Source: Pullichristensenella sp002068815 (GTDB taxonomy: Bacteria; Bacillota; Clostridia; Christensenellales; Aristaeellaceae). Taken from it: a stretch of 64,000 nucleotides of DNA. A program made the position numbers and the translations under genes. The DNA lies in contig JAXGXF010000009.1 of assembly GCA_040772885.1 (NCBI GenBank), positions 1 to 64,000 of the forward strand, in the 5' to 3' direction. This document shows positions 7,749-16,847 of the stretch, piece by piece (the first letter of the stretch is position 1; every line of letters starts with the position of its first letter). The notes under the pieces are model-generated. The model was not told the origin of the DNA. It saw only the letters and a list, made by a program, of their open reading frames with translations, and ran no database searches.

Positions 7749-8438
7749 ATGAGCCGATTGGGAGAGACGATTCAGAAGGCGCGCGTCGCCGCGAAGATGA
7801 CGGAGAAGGCGCTCGCGAAGAGGTGCGGCATGACCGAGGCCGTCATCAGGGACATCGAGGGCGGCAGGCGCATCGCCTCCGACGCGCAGGCGCAGCTGAT
7901 CCTGAAGATACTGGGCGTCAAGAACCCGGTGTCGGCGGAGCTCGAGGTCGCGTCCGAGCCGGAGGTCAAAATCCGGCCGAAGCCGCGCCCGTACGTGCTG
8001 CCGGAATCGCAGGAGGAAACCCCGGCGCGCGAGTCGAGCGACGCGTGGCTCGACGCGCTCTCGGGCGTCGTCAAGCGCGTGCCGGTGATGGACGACGCCG
8101 GGCTCGTGATCGACCACGTGCCTGTGCCGATCATCGGCGGCCGGATCGAGGGCGGCGCGCCGGACAAGGTGTTCTTCTACCGCTGCCCGGACGATTCGCT
8201 GCGCGGCTTTCGCATACACGCGGGCGATCTGCTGCTGTGCGTGCCGGCGCAGAAGGTCGAGGACGGCGCGATCTCGCTGTTTTCGCTGAACGGCCGCCGC
8301 GCGGCGAGGAAGGCCAACAAGCTCGACGGAAACCGCGTGCTTCTGCAGACCTACGACCGCGAGTTCGAAAGCGCCGCGCTCCCCTCCCCCGACGCGCCGG
8401 TCATCGCCAAGTGCGTGAAGCTCGAGCGGAGGCTGTGA
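7749..8438 (+). CDS. XRE-family regulator with S24 (LexA/CI-like) C-terminal domain
   Basis: 229 residues. Residues 1-60 form an XRE helix-turn-helix (ETIQKARVAAKMTEKALAKRCGM split around the recognition helix TEAVIRDIEGG). A charged linker leads to an S24-like domain containing DDSLRGFRIHAGDLL, where S150 sits at the LexA nucleophile position, and a downstream Lys-containing strand (near residue 190). Both members of the Ser-Lys dyad may therefore be present, suggesting a self-cleaving repressor, but the linker cleavage site is not obvious. The stop overlaps the PHP gene start (TGATG). Confidence 0.75.
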   Translation: MSRLGETIQKARVAAKMTEKALAKRCGMTEAVIRDIEGGRRIASDAQAQLILKILGVKNPVSAELEVASEPEVKIRPKPRPYVLPESQEETPARESSDAWLDALSGVVKRVPVMDDAGLVIDHVPVPIIGGRIEGGAPDKVFFYRCPDDSLRGFRIHAGDLLLCVPAQKVEDGAISLFSLNGRRAARKANKLDGNRVLLQTYDREFESAALPSPDAPVIAKCVKLERRL

Positions 8439-9151
8439 TGCGCGCCTACTGCGATCTGCACATCCACTCGTGCCTGTCGCCCTGCGGCGACGAGATGATG
8501 ACGCCCAACAACATCGCGCGGATGGCTCTGCTCAAGGGGCTCGACGCGATCGCCGTGACCGACCACAACTCCGCGAAAAACCTTCCGGCGCTTGAAATCG
8601 CGTGCGGGCGCGCGGGCATACTGTTGTTGCCGGGGCTAGAGCTCAACACCTCGGAGGAGGTGCACTTGCTCGCGTACTTTCCGACGGTAAAGCAGGCGCT
8701 CGACTTCTCCGAGGAAATTCACCCGCTGCTGCCGCCGATCCCGAACCGGCCCGACCTGTTCGGCGAGCAGCTCGTGATGGACGGGGACGACGAGGTCATA
8801 GCGCGGGAGGATGTGCTCCTGATCGGCGCGCTGTCCCGGACGCTCGGCGAGCTCGCGGAGCGCATCGGCGCGCTCGGCGGCGCGGCCGTGCCCGCGCACG
8901 TAAACCGCGGCTCGAACGGCCTTTTGAACGCGCTCGGCTTCCTGCCGCCGGATTTGCCGGTCGCGGCGGTCGAGGTCTGGCGGGCGCTCCCGTGCCCCGA
9001 CCTCGGCGGGCTCATGAAGCTCCATTCGAGCGACGCGCACCGGCTCGAGGACATCCTCGAGCGGGAAATCCCCTTCGACATCCCCGAGCTGAGCGTCCGG
9101 GCGCTGTTCGACTTTATCAAGAAAGGCAATTTGCATGACCATACGCTTTGA
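8438..9151 (+). CDS. PHP-domain phosphoesterase
   Basis: 237 residues with all PHP metal motifs in order: DLHIHSCLSPCGDE (residues 6-19), TDHN near 49, the ELN region, HVNRG near 150 and SSDAH near 196. This subfamily includes nucleotide and small-RNA phosphoesterases such as YciV/RNase AM; substrate here is unknown. Its ATG overlaps the regulator stop, and its own 3' end overlaps the HD gene by 17 bases, so the three genes are translationally linked. Confidence 0.85.
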   Translation: MRAYCDLHIHSCLSPCGDEMMTPNNIARMALLKGLDAIAVTDHNSAKNLPALEIACGRAGILLLPGLELNTSEEVHLLAYFPTVKQALDFSEEIHPLLPPIPNRPDLFGEQLVMDGDDEVIAREDVLLIGALSRTLGELAERIGALGGAAVPAHVNRGSNGLLNALGFLPPDLPVAAVEVWRALPCPDLGGLMKLHSSDAHRLEDILEREIPFDIPELSVRALFDFIKKGNLHDHTL

Positions 9152-9797
9152 GGACATCAAGAACAACGGGGAGATCAACGCCTACATCCGCGCGGCGGAC
9201 GCGGTGATGGAGGCGATCGGCTACACGGAGCACTCGTTCGCGCACGTGACGCGCGTCGCCGAGCAGTCCGCTTCGATACTCTCTGCGCTGGGCTACCCCG
9301 AGCGGACGCTCGAGCTTGCGAAGATCGCCGGCTACATGCACGACATCGGCAACGCCGTCAACCGCCACGAGCACGCGGTGTCCGGCGCGGTGATGGCGTT
9401 CCGCATCCTCGACAACCTCGGCATGCCGGCCGAGGAGATCGCGAAGGTCGTCGGCGCGATCGGCAACCACGACGAGGGGACCGGCGCGCCGGTCAACGAG
9501 ATCGCCGCGGCGCTGATCCTCTCGGACAAGGGCGACGTGCGCAGGAGCCGCGTGCGCCCGAGCGTCCCGCGCACGAACGACATACACGACCGCGTCAACT
9601 ACGCCGTCGAGAAATCCGCGCTGGAACTGGACGCCGAGGGCCGGACGATCTCCTTGAGGCTCGCGATCGACACGTCGATCTGCGCGGTCATGGACTACTT
9701 TGAAATCTTCCTGACGCGCATGCTCTTGTGCCGGCGCGCGGCCGAGCGGCTGGAGCTCAAGTTCCGGCTGCTGATCAACGACGTAACACTTTTGTAG
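9135..9797 (+). CDS. HD-domain metal-dependent phosphohydrolase
   Basis: 220 residues. H37, H69-D70 (GYMHDIGN), the HEHAVSGA and GNHDEG segments, and a later Asp (LILSDKGD) give a complete HD site. The C-terminal 70 residues (LRLAIDTSICAVMDYFEIF) are typical of the Clostridia HD proteins that often sit beside PHP genes. The substrate is probably a nucleotide or other phosphoester; it cannot be named. Start overlaps the end of the PHP gene. Confidence 0.85.
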   Translation: MTIRFEDIKNNGEINAYIRAADAVMEAIGYTEHSFAHVTRVAEQSASILSALGYPERTLELAKIAGYMHDIGNAVNRHEHAVSGAVMAFRILDNLGMPAEEIAKVVGAIGNHDEGTGAPVNEIAAALILSDKGDVRRSRVRPSVPRTNDIHDRVNYAVEKSALELDAEGRTISLRLAIDTSICAVMDYFEIFLTRMLLCRRAAERLELKFRLLINDVTLL

Positions 9798-9829
9798 CAC
9801 AAAGCAGCTTTTCAAAAATTTTACAATTG

Positions 9830-9928
9830 TCACAATTCGGCCGGCTCTTCGGGAAATGCCCCCAAAAGCCCTTTATTTTCATGGCATTTCCCAAATCTTA
9901 GCATTTTTCGTTTCTGCGAGAATTGTGA
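9830..9928. repeat. Nested inverted repeats upstream of the giant surface protein gene
   Basis: TCACAATTC (9830-9838) pairs with GAATTGTGA (9920-9928), and inside it GGGAAATGCC (9851-9860) pairs with GGCATTTCCC (9883-9892). Both repeats are perfect. They end 7 bases before the -35 box, so they are DNA-level sites or part of an upstream transcript's 3' end; the T-rich tail also suggests a terminator for the HD gene. Confidence 0.5.
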
Positions 9929-9935
9929 ACGGAAT

Positions 9936-9964
9936 TTGACTTTTGGAATTTCGTCCTATATACT
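9936..9964 (+). promoter_or_regulatory. Promoter of the giant Ig-repeat protein
   Basis: TTGACT (9936-9941), 17-base spacer, TATACT (9959-9964), 34 bases before ATG 9999 with a Shine-Dalgarno-like aggggg at 9984-9989. Confidence 0.7.
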
Positions 9965-9998
9965 TGGAGGTAAGTACTGGAATAGGGGGTAACGCATT

Positions 9999-12900
9999 AT
10001 GAAGAGATGGACGCGCGCGTTTCTGGCGGTTCTGCTGAGCGTCGTGCTGCTTTCGGCTCCGTTTGCGTCGCTGGCGGAGGTGCCGCCGGACGCCGAACCG
10101 ACCGTCGAGATCACGGAAACTTCGGAACCGGAGGCGACCGACGCACCCGAAAGCACAGAGGTTCCCGCGACGGACCCGCCTGCGACGGACCCGCCCGCAA
10201 CCGAGGAACCGGAGCAGCCCGAACCGGAGGCTCCGAAGAAGGTCGAGAAGCTGTCCTTCCGCAAATCCGAGGTCGAGATCACGCTCACGGAGTACGCGGA
10301 GGGGCTCGAATACGCAAAGCTGAACGCGCTGGAGGTCTCCCCGGAGGGCGCAAAGCCCGAAAAAATCGTGTGGAGCGTGCGCGAGGAGAAGGACGGCAGG
10401 CCCTCGAACGAGGTCGCCGCCTTCGTGGACTACGATAAAGACGGCGAGAAGCTCGAGGGCGACTACGCCGAAGAGGATATCAAGGAGACCCGCTTCGAGG
10501 TCTACAAGGCCGGAACCGCATACATACGCGCGGCGCTGAAGTCCGACGGGGACGTCTACGCCGAGTTCAGGCTCGTCGTCGTGGACGATCTGCCGACCGA
10601 GGCGCCGGAGACCGAACAGCCGACCGAGGCGCCGGAGACGGAGCTTCCGACCGAGGCGCCGGCGCCGGAGGCGACCGATGAGCTGCTCGTGGAGGAGCTT
10701 TTGCCCGTCGAGCCCATGCCGAGCGCGACCGACGGATTGATCGAGGAGGAACTCCTGCCCGTCGAACCCACGCCGGAGGCGCCCACCGAGGAGCCGACCG
10801 AAGGCCCGACGGATGAGCCGACCGAGGAACCGACGGATGAGCCGACCGAGGAGCCGACGGACGAGCCGACGGACGAGCCGCTCGAGGGCGAGCTCCCGAC
10901 CGACGACCCGGGGCTCGACCAGCAGCCGATGCTGCTGGACTTCTCGACGTTCGAGATGGAAATCGAATCCACGGCGATGCTCACCGTGTCGCCCGACGAG
11001 GCTTGGCTGAACTTCGACGAAACCAAGCCGTTCGAAGCGTCGTGGGATATTTCCGCCGTCGAGGGCGGCCAGGTCACCTGGACGAGCGACAAGCCGGACT
11101 TCGCCGAAGTCGACGCCGTTACCGGCCTTGTCACCGCCAAGGCGGCGGGCGATGCCGTCATCACCGCGACGCTGAAGGACGGCGAGGGCACGCTCGTCGA
11201 AGAGCAGACCGCGACCGTGCATGTGGGCCTCTACCCCACCAACCTGCTGCCCGTGGGCGATGTCAGCGCCTATGCGCTGAAGAAGGATGCCCGGAAGCGG
11301 CTCGCGGTCACGTCGGCGAACATACCGTCGCCGAGCGTGACATGGTCGACGATGCCGGGCGACGAGGCCGTCGCCACCGTCGACGCCGCCGGCCTCGTGA
11401 CCGCGGTCGGGCCCGGCACGGCGACGATCACCGCCGAATCCGAAAACGGCCTGACCTGCGCCTTCACGATCACCGTCTACAGCATAGCGATCAACCCGCC
11501 CGCGGGCCTCGGCGCGCACGCGCGGACCGGCCAGACGCTGGGCTTCACCGTGACCGTACCGCCGCCCGGAGGCACGGTCGCCTGGGAGAGCTCCAACCCG
11601 ACCGTCGCCGACTTCTCGAAGGAAGTACCGGGCGAGGTGACGACGCTCTCCGAAGGCAGCACGATCATCCGCGCGAAGCTCGTGGACCACGAGGAAATCT
11701 TCGCCGAATACCCGCTCGTCGTCGACGACTTCGGCCCCGGCGCGGGCATGCAGCCCTCGTACATACTGCCGATCGGCGTTGAGCTGCCCCTCTCCGTCGC
11801 AAACGAGCCGGGCCCGGTCCAGTGGACGAGCACCGACCCGGCCGTCGCGACCGTCGACCCGGCCACCGGCCTCTTGAAAACGCTTGAGGAGGGCGCGACG
11901 AAGGTCACCGCGACCGCCGGCGGGCTCACCGTCTCGTTCGACATCACCGTCGCGAGCGTCTCGCTGGAACCCGCAGGCGGCACGACGATTGTCGTGAGGG
12001 GCACGCCGCTGCAGGTGACCGCGACCCCCCTCCCCGAAACGCTGACCCCGACATGGGAATGGAAGAGCTCTGATGAAGATGTCGCGACCGTCGACGGAAA
12101 CGGCCTCGTCTCGGGCGTCAAGGCCGGCACCGTCACGATCACCGCCACGATCAAGGGCTCCTCCAATGTGTCCAAGTCGATCGACCTGACCGTCAACGTG
12201 CCGGCCACGGGCATCGCGATCACCGGCGCGGCGTTCGACGCCGAAAACAAGGCGGAGCTGTTCTCCGGCAACGCGCTCGACCTGGCGGTTTCGCTGATTC
12301 CGGAGGACTCGAACGACGAGATCGTCTGGGACGGCTTCACGCCGCCCGCGGGCATCGTAGCGACGCTCTCCGCGGACAAAAAGACGCTGCACGTCGAGGC
12401 GACGCTTGACGGCGAGGGCGTCATGGTCGCCTTAGACGCAACGCCGCTCTCCTTTACGGTCGGGGCCGGCGAAGCGGTCGCCGAGACCCGCACGATCGTG
12501 TTCCGCCAGTCGGTCACGTCGGTTGTGATCACCGGGACCGACGTCGTGCTCGGCGAGGACGGGAGCCGCACACTGCTCCTGCATTCGAAGCCCAACGCGG
12601 CCGGCAAGGGCAACACCTCGCTGCTTGCCGCCGAGGTGCTGCCCGCGACCGCGGCGAACCCGGCCGTCGTCTGGGATAGCTCCAACGAGGCCGTCGCGAC
12701 CGTCGACGGAAACGGCCTCGTGACCGCGGTCGGCTTCGGCACGACGACCATCTCCGCGACGTCGGTCACGAACCCCACCGTCAAGGGCGAGGTCTCGGTC
12801 ACGGTGCTCGACCGCGCGGAGCTCATCACGCTCGACACCACCTACCAGGTCGTCGACCGCTTCAAGGACGACTATACCTACACGATCGTCGCCAAGCTCC

Positions 12901-15371
12901 ACCCCGCCACCGCGACCGAGGTCTACTGGCGCAGCTCCGCCCCGGACATCGCGTCCATCGACCAGAGCGGCAAGGTCACCTGCAAAAAGTCCGGCTACGC
13001 GCTGTTCACCGCCTACACGTCGAAGGACGACTTCGACCACCCGGATGTTCCCCCGACGGCGCCGCACGCGATCAGCATCGTGAAGGTCATACAGCACGCG
13101 TATGAGCTCAAGCTGCACACCGACCCGTTCCCCCGCCTGGCCGGGTATCCGGATTTGGCCGTGGCCATCAGCCAGACGGTCTATCTGGGCGTCACCGTCG
13201 GTCCCGCGGATGCCACCGATCCGGGCTACACCGTCGTGAGCAGCAACCCGTCCGTGCTGCAGGTCAGCGGCAAAAACGGGCTCCGGGGCCTGCGCACCGG
13301 CTCGGCCACGGTCACCATCTCCGCGAACGACACGGGCTCGCTCATCGAGCCGAAGGTGCTCGTGGTCTGGGTCGTCGCGAAGGGCAAGGGCGTCACGTCG
13401 TTCAAGCTCTCGAAGACGTCGATCTCGGTCACGGTCGGAAGCACCGGACCCGCCGGCGGCTACACGCTGACGGGCACCTCCTCCCCGAGCAAGGCCTCCT
13501 ACAAGGGTGTGCGCTGGTACAGCGCCGACCCGACGATCGCGACCGTCACCTCCGCGAAGTCCGCCTCCGGCTACGTCGTCGGCCTGAAGCCCGGCACGAC
13601 GTATGTCTACGGCATCTCGAGCAGCGGCATCGTAAAGAGCTGCAAGGTGACCGTCAACGGGCTTCTGCCCTCGGGCGTCAGGGTCACGGGCAGCACCGGC
13701 ACGCTGTATGTCGGCGAGAAGCTGCAGCTCGGCGCGACGGTCTCCCCCACCACGGTCTACAACCCGGACCACCTGAAGCCCACGGCATGGCGCTCGAGCA
13801 ACCCGGCCGTCGCGCTGGTCAACGACGACGGCCTCGTCTACGCGGTCTCGGCGGGCACGACGACGATCTACGCGAAGACCGTCAACGAGAAGGTCGGCAG
13901 CTTCAAGATCACCGTCAAGAACAACGCGTGCTACAACGACATCACCGGCGTCCGGATCGTCAACAGCAACGGCGCGATGTATGCGGGCGGAAGGTACACG
14001 CTCGACTACACGCTGTTCCTGAACGGCGCGACGGAGTCCGACCCGACGCTCGGGGACTTGGGCGGGCTCGACGGCTTCGACAACGTCCACTTCAAGCCGC
14101 TGCGCGGCCTCGAGATCGACTACAAGATCCTCGCCTACAACACGACGAACACGCAGCTTATCTGGCTCTCGAGAAATACCTCCGTCGCGACGATCGACTA
14201 CTACTCCGGCCTCCTCACGGGAAAGAAGGCGGGATCGGTCGAAATCCGGGCGAAGTCGCGCACGAATTCGAACCTGAAACAATACGACACGGAAATCGTG
14301 TCGATCCTCCCGAAGCCCGGCTCCGGCCTGACCGTGTACAGCGGCGCTTCGTCGATCACCGACCTCACGCTGACCTACGGCAGTCCCACCGACAGCGCGC
14401 GCCAGCTCACCGCACAGTCGGCGTCGCCCGGCGTCGTCGTCGGCTGGGAATCCGACAACGAGCAGGTCGCGAAGATCGATTCGACCGGCCGCGTCACCGC
14501 GGTCGGCATCGGCACGGCGACCATCTCCGCCTTCCCGCTCGGCCTCCGGGACGCCGTGACCCCGGCGAAGGTCAATGTCCGGGTGCAGCGGCTGAACGGA
14601 ACGAGCGAGGTGAAGTACCGCGCACTCGTCGTCGGCATGTACCAGACCTCCGGACAGGCGGGCTACCTGCCGTTCGGCTCAAACAGCACGTCTCTCGCCC
14701 GCAGCGCGATCGCGAAGAGCAGCATCGACGACGCGCGCTACCGGATCACGTTCCGGAACAACTCGTCGATCAGCAGCCTTTCGTCTCTGCAGTCCGCGAT
14801 CAACGCCGCCTTTGCCGGCGCGCAGGACGGCGACGTGTCGATACTCTTCCTGCACTCTCACGGCACGGTGGCCTCCAACGGCGAGTACCGCTGGCACCTG
14901 TACGGCACCGGCTCGAAGGCGAAGTACATCACCGGCAATGACATCATCAACGCCGTCAAGGGCGTCAAGGGGCACGTGGTGCTGTGCGTCGCATCGTGCT
15001 ACTCCGGCAACGACGACCCCTCCACCACCTCGATCGTCAGCCGCGCGAAGAGCGAGGACGCGCGCAGATTCCGGGACCTCGGCGCGCTGCACAGCCTGTC
15101 GATCATCACCTCGACCGACGGGAAGCACCAGTCCGGGTACCTGAACACCTCGAGCTCGATCGCCGTCGACTTCTTCAGCGCCGGGTTCAACCGCGCGCTC
15201 AGCGGGAATCTGACCGTGCCCGGGATGTTCAGCAGGATCAAGGACAGCACAGCCGCAGCCGTGGCGGACTACAAGAAGCTCTACGGCGGCTACAGCCAGG
15301 TCGGTACGAACACCGTGAAGGATTATTGGTCCCCCCGGGCCGAAAACGTCATCGCATTCAACAACACCTGA
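9999..15371 (+). CDS. Secreted multi-Ig-like surface protein with C-terminal caspase-like (clan CD) domain
   Basis: 1790 residues. Signal peptide 1-26 (hydrophobic core AFLAVLLSVVLLSAPF, cleavage near SLAE). Two Thr/Glu/Pro-rich spacers (about 28-78 and 198-304; the second has DEPTEEP repeats) flank a first beta-rich module. Residues about 310-1535 hold roughly a dozen BIG2/Ig-like domains, each ending in a pattern such as VATVDGNGLVTAVGFGT. The last 250 residues change character: a RALVVGMYQ strand, a DGDVSILFLHSHGT strand with H1621, and VVLCVASCYSG with C1667. This is the His-Gly/Ala-Ser-Cys arrangement of clan CD cysteine peptidases (caspase, legumain, clostripain), with 46 residues between the pair. 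No LPXTG, SLH or choline-binding anchor is seen, so attachment is unexplained. Stand-alone, with its own promoter and terminator. Confidence 0.85.
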   Translation: MKRWTRAFLAVLLSVVLLSAPFASLAEVPPDAEPTVEITETSEPEATDAPESTEVPATDPPATDPPATEEPEQPEPEAPKKVEKLSFRKSEVEITLTEYAEGLEYAKLNALEVSPEGAKPEKIVWSVREEKDGRPSNEVAAFVDYDKDGEKLEGDYAEEDIKETRFEVYKAGTAYIRAALKSDGDVYAEFRLVVVDDLPTEAPETEQPTEAPETELPTEAPAPEATDELLVEELLPVEPMPSATDGLIEEELLPVEPTPEAPTEEPTEGPTDEPTEEPTDEPTEEPTDEPTDEPLEGELPTDDPGLDQQPMLLDFSTFEMEIESTAMLTVSPDEAWLNFDETKPFEASWDISAVEGGQVTWTSDKPDFAEVDAVTGLVTAKAAGDAVITATLKDGEGTLVEEQTATVHVGLYPTNLLPVGDVSAYALKKDARKRLAVTSANIPSPSVTWSTMPGDEAVATVDAAGLVTAVGPGTATITAESENGLTCAFTITVYSIAINPPAGLGAHARTGQTLGFTVTVPPPGGTVAWESSNPTVADFSKEVPGEVTTLSEGSTIIRAKLVDHEEIFAEYPLVVDDFGPGAGMQPSYILPIGVELPLSVANEPGPVQWTSTDPAVATVDPATGLLKTLEEGATKVTATAGGLTVSFDITVASVSLEPAGGTTIVVRGTPLQVTATPLPETLTPTWEWKSSDEDVATVDGNGLVSGVKAGTVTITATIKGSSNVSKSIDLTVNVPATGIAITGAAFDAENKAELFSGNALDLAVSLIPEDSNDEIVWDGFTPPAGIVATLSADKKTLHVEATLDGEGVMVALDATPLSFTVGAGEAVAETRTIVFRQSVTSVVITGTDVVLGEDGSRTLLLHSKPNAAGKGNTSLLAAEVLPATAANPAVVWDSSNEAVATVDGNGLVTAVGFGTTTISATSVTNPTVKGEVSVTVLDRAELITLDTTYQVVDRFKDDYTYTIVAKLHPATATEVYWRSSAPDIASIDQSGKVTCKKSGYALFTAYTSKDDFDHPDVPPTAPHAISIVKVIQHAYELKLHTDPFPRLAGYPDLAVAISQTVYLGVTVGPADATDPGYTVVSSNPSVLQVSGKNGLRGLRTGSATVTISANDTGSLIEPKVLVVWVVAKGKGVTSFKLSKTSISVTVGSTGPAGGYTLTGTSSPSKASYKGVRWYSADPTIATVTSAKSASGYVVGLKPGTTYVYGISSSGIVKSCKVTVNGLLPSGVRVTGSTGTLYVGEKLQLGATVSPTTVYNPDHLKPTAWRSSNPAVALVNDDGLVYAVSAGTTTIYAKTVNEKVGSFKITVKNNACYNDITGVRIVNSNGAMYAGGRYTLDYTLFLNGATESDPTLGDLGGLDGFDNVHFKPLRGLEIDYKILAYNTTNTQLIWLSRNTSVATIDYYSGLLTGKKAGSVEIRAKSRTNSNLKQYDTEIVSILPKPGSGLTVYSGASSITDLTLTYGSPTDSARQLTAQSASPGVVVGWESDNEQVAKIDSTGRVTAVGIGTATISAFPLGLRDAVTPAKVNVRVQRLNGTSEVKYRALVVGMYQTSGQAGYLPFGSNSTSLARSAIAKSSIDDARYRITFRNNSSISSLSSLQSAINAAFAGAQDGDVSILFLHSHGTVASNGEYRWHLYGTGSKAKYITGNDIINAVKGVKGHVVLCVASCYSGNDDPSTTSIVSRAKSEDARRFRDLGALHSLSIITSTDGKHQSGYLNTSSSIAVDFFSAGFNRALSGNLTVPGMFSRIKDSTAAAVADYKKLYGGYSQVGTNTVKDYWSPRAENVIAFNNT
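10791..10880 (+). repeat. In-frame tandem repeat encoding EPTEEPTD units
   Basis: Degenerate 12-base units (gagccgaccgag / gagccgacggat) inside the giant gene, encoding an extended acidic proline-rich wall-spanning or spacer segment. Likely to vary in copy number between strains. Confidence 0.7.
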
Positions 15372-15386
15372 CCAACCCAAAACGAA

Positions 15387-15420
15387 CCGGCGGGCCTTTC
15401 GGCCCGCCGGATTTTTATTT
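15387..15420 (+). terminator. Terminator of the giant surface protein gene
   Basis: CCGGCGGGCC (15387-15396), loop tttc, GGCCCGCCGG (15401-15410), then atttttattt. It lies between the convergent stops of this gene and rlmH. Confidence 0.85.
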
Positions 15421-15873
15421 GTGATAAGGCTCGTTCGCGAGTATCCGCTCGGCGCGGTAGAGCTGTTCGAGCAGCACCACGCGCATCAGGCCGTGCGGGA
15501 ACGTCAGGTTCGAAAACGACAGCTTTTCGTCCGCGCGCTCGAGCACTTCCTTCGAGAGGCCGTTTGAGCCGCCGATGACGAGCGTCGCGCGGCCGTGCTC
15601 CCGCGCCCAGCGGTCCACGAGCCTTGCGAGCCCCGGGGAGTCCGGCGCGGGGCCGTCGATCGCCAGCGCGACGACGTGCTCGCCTAAGCGTATGCGCTTC
15701 AAGATCGCCTCGCCCTCGCGCTCCGCGGCCTTCGCCCCGAGCGCGTCCGGCCGGTCGTCGACCTCCCGGATTTCGTACTTTCCGTAGCGCGACAGCCGCT
15801 TCAAATATTCCTCGACGCCGTCCCGCTGCCACTTCTCCTTCAGCCGCCCGACGCACACGATCGACGCGTTCAT
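15415..15873 (-). CDS. rlmH: 23S rRNA pseudouridine-1915 N3-methyltransferase RlmH
   Basis: 152 residues, close to the family's usual length (about 155-160). A SPOUT methyltransferase with the ALAIDG strand, the VIGGSNGLS S-adenosylmethionine loop, the SFSNLTFPHGLMRVVLLEQLYRA split across the knot, and the conserved C-terminus EPYHK. It methylates the pseudouridine at position 1915 in helix 69. Its ATG overlaps the CPBP gene's stop (ATGA), so it is the last gene of the six-gene minus-strand operon beginning at 20317. Confidence 0.95.
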   Translation of the reverse strand: MNASIVCVGRLKEKWQRDGVEEYLKRLSRYGKYEIREVDDRPDALGAKAAEREGEAILKRIRLGEHVVALAIDGPAPDSPGLARLVDRWAREHGRATLVIGGSNGLSKEVLERADEKLSFSNLTFPHGLMRVVLLEQLYRAERILANEPYHK

Positions 15874-16847
15874 GCGGCCATCGTCGAAAGCGCATACAAT
15901 ACGGCGGTCAGCAGAAGCGCCGCGATCAAGAGCGCCCGCGCGCCGCCCGTCATCGGAGCCCGCCTCTTGGGAGCCGCCGCGACGCCGCGCGCGATCCGCC
16001 GCCGGTTGAACGCGCCGAGCGCGAACAGAAGCGCCGTCCCGAGCACGGCGGCGTACGCGGCCGTCTGCAACACCCCGCTCAGCCCGCCGACCTGCTCAAA
16101 CAGCGTCCGGCCCTCGGCCGCCTGCCGGGGAAGCCGCTCTGCCAGCGCGCCGAGGAACAACAGCGCCGCGTTGTGCACCGTGTGGTAGGCGATCGGCGCG
16201 TAGATCGAGTCGCACGCGAACGCCAGAAAGCCCATGATCGCGCCGAGCATCAATTGCGTCGGGAGGCCGTCGATCGAGCCGTGCACGAGCGAAAACAGCA
16301 CCGCCGCGGCCGCGATCGCCCGCTTCGTGCCCTTCCGCTCGTATGCGCCGAGTATCGCGCCGCGGAACACGAATTCCTCGCAGACGCCCGGCAGCACCGC
16401 GTACGAGAGCACCGCGGCGGCCATGCCCGCGGTCGTCCCCGGAATCGCGAGCGGCACGCCGGGGACCGGTATGCGCAGCGCCTCGAGGAGCAGCTCCCAC
16501 AGCGCGGCCAGCTGCAGCGCGACGAGCGCGCCGAGCAGCGACACCGCCGCGACCGCGAGCATCCGCCCCGCGGAGATCGGCTTCACGCGCGCGCTCTCCC
16601 ACGCGCCCTTTCTCCGAAGCATCAGCGCCGCCGGCCCGAACATGAACAGCACGTAGTACGCCGCGTGCACCGCGAGCAGCAGCGCCTCGCCGCCGATGCC
16701 GGGAATCAGCGCCTTGAGCAGATCGACGAGCGGCCCCTCGATGAATCCCACGCCGAACAGCCCCGCGACCGCGAGGAAGAACAGCCCGTTCGCCTCGAAC
16801 AGCGACAGGCGCCGGGGCGCTCTCTCCTCCGCCGGATCGCTAAACAT
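15870..16847 (-). CDS. CPBP (CAAX/Abi-type) intramembrane metalloprotease
   Basis: 325 residues with about eight membrane segments. The three CPBP motifs are intact: CEEFVFRG with E157-E158 and R162, FSLVH with F185 and H189, and HTVHN with H222 and N226. These are the glutamate-type intramembrane endopeptidase residues. Physiological substrates are unknown; relatives process prenylated peptides or bacteriocin-related peptides. It overlaps ychF by 8 bases upstream and rlmH by 4 bases downstream. Confidence 0.88.
   Translation of the reverse strand: MFSDPAEERAPRRLSLFEANGLFFLAVAGLFGVGFIEGPLVDLLKALIPGIGGEALLLAVHAAYYVLFMFGPAALMLRRKGAWESARVKPISAGRMLAVAAVSLLGALVALQLAALWELLLEALRIPVPGVPLAIPGTTAGMAAAVLSYAVLPGVCEEFVFRGAILGAYERKGTKRAIAAAAVLFSLVHGSIDGLPTQLMLGAIMGFLAFACDSIYAPIAYHTVHNAALLFLGALAERLPRQAAEGRTLFEQVGGLSGVLQTAAYAAVLGTALLFALGAFNRRRIARGVAAAPKRRAPMTGGARALLIAALLLTAVLYALSTMAA

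Noticed and set aside
6396..8219. 607-codon minus-strand frame opposite pfp and the XRE/S24 gene
   Set aside because: It spans a real terminator and promoter and is antisense to two well-supported genes.
10791..10880. Tandem repeats considered as a CRISPR or non-coding repeat array
   Set aside because: The 12-base units stay in frame and encode EPTEEPTD repeats within a continuous protein; there are no spacers.
9879..14282. Two long minus-strand frames opposite the giant surface protein gene
   Set aside because: Antisense shadows with Arg/Asp/Val-biased translation and no domain. The plus frame has a signal peptide, domains, promoter and terminator.
15870..16847. CPBP protease considered as an Abi phage-defence gene
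   Set aside because: It lies in a housekeeping operon with ychF and rlmH, with no phage-defence neighbours.
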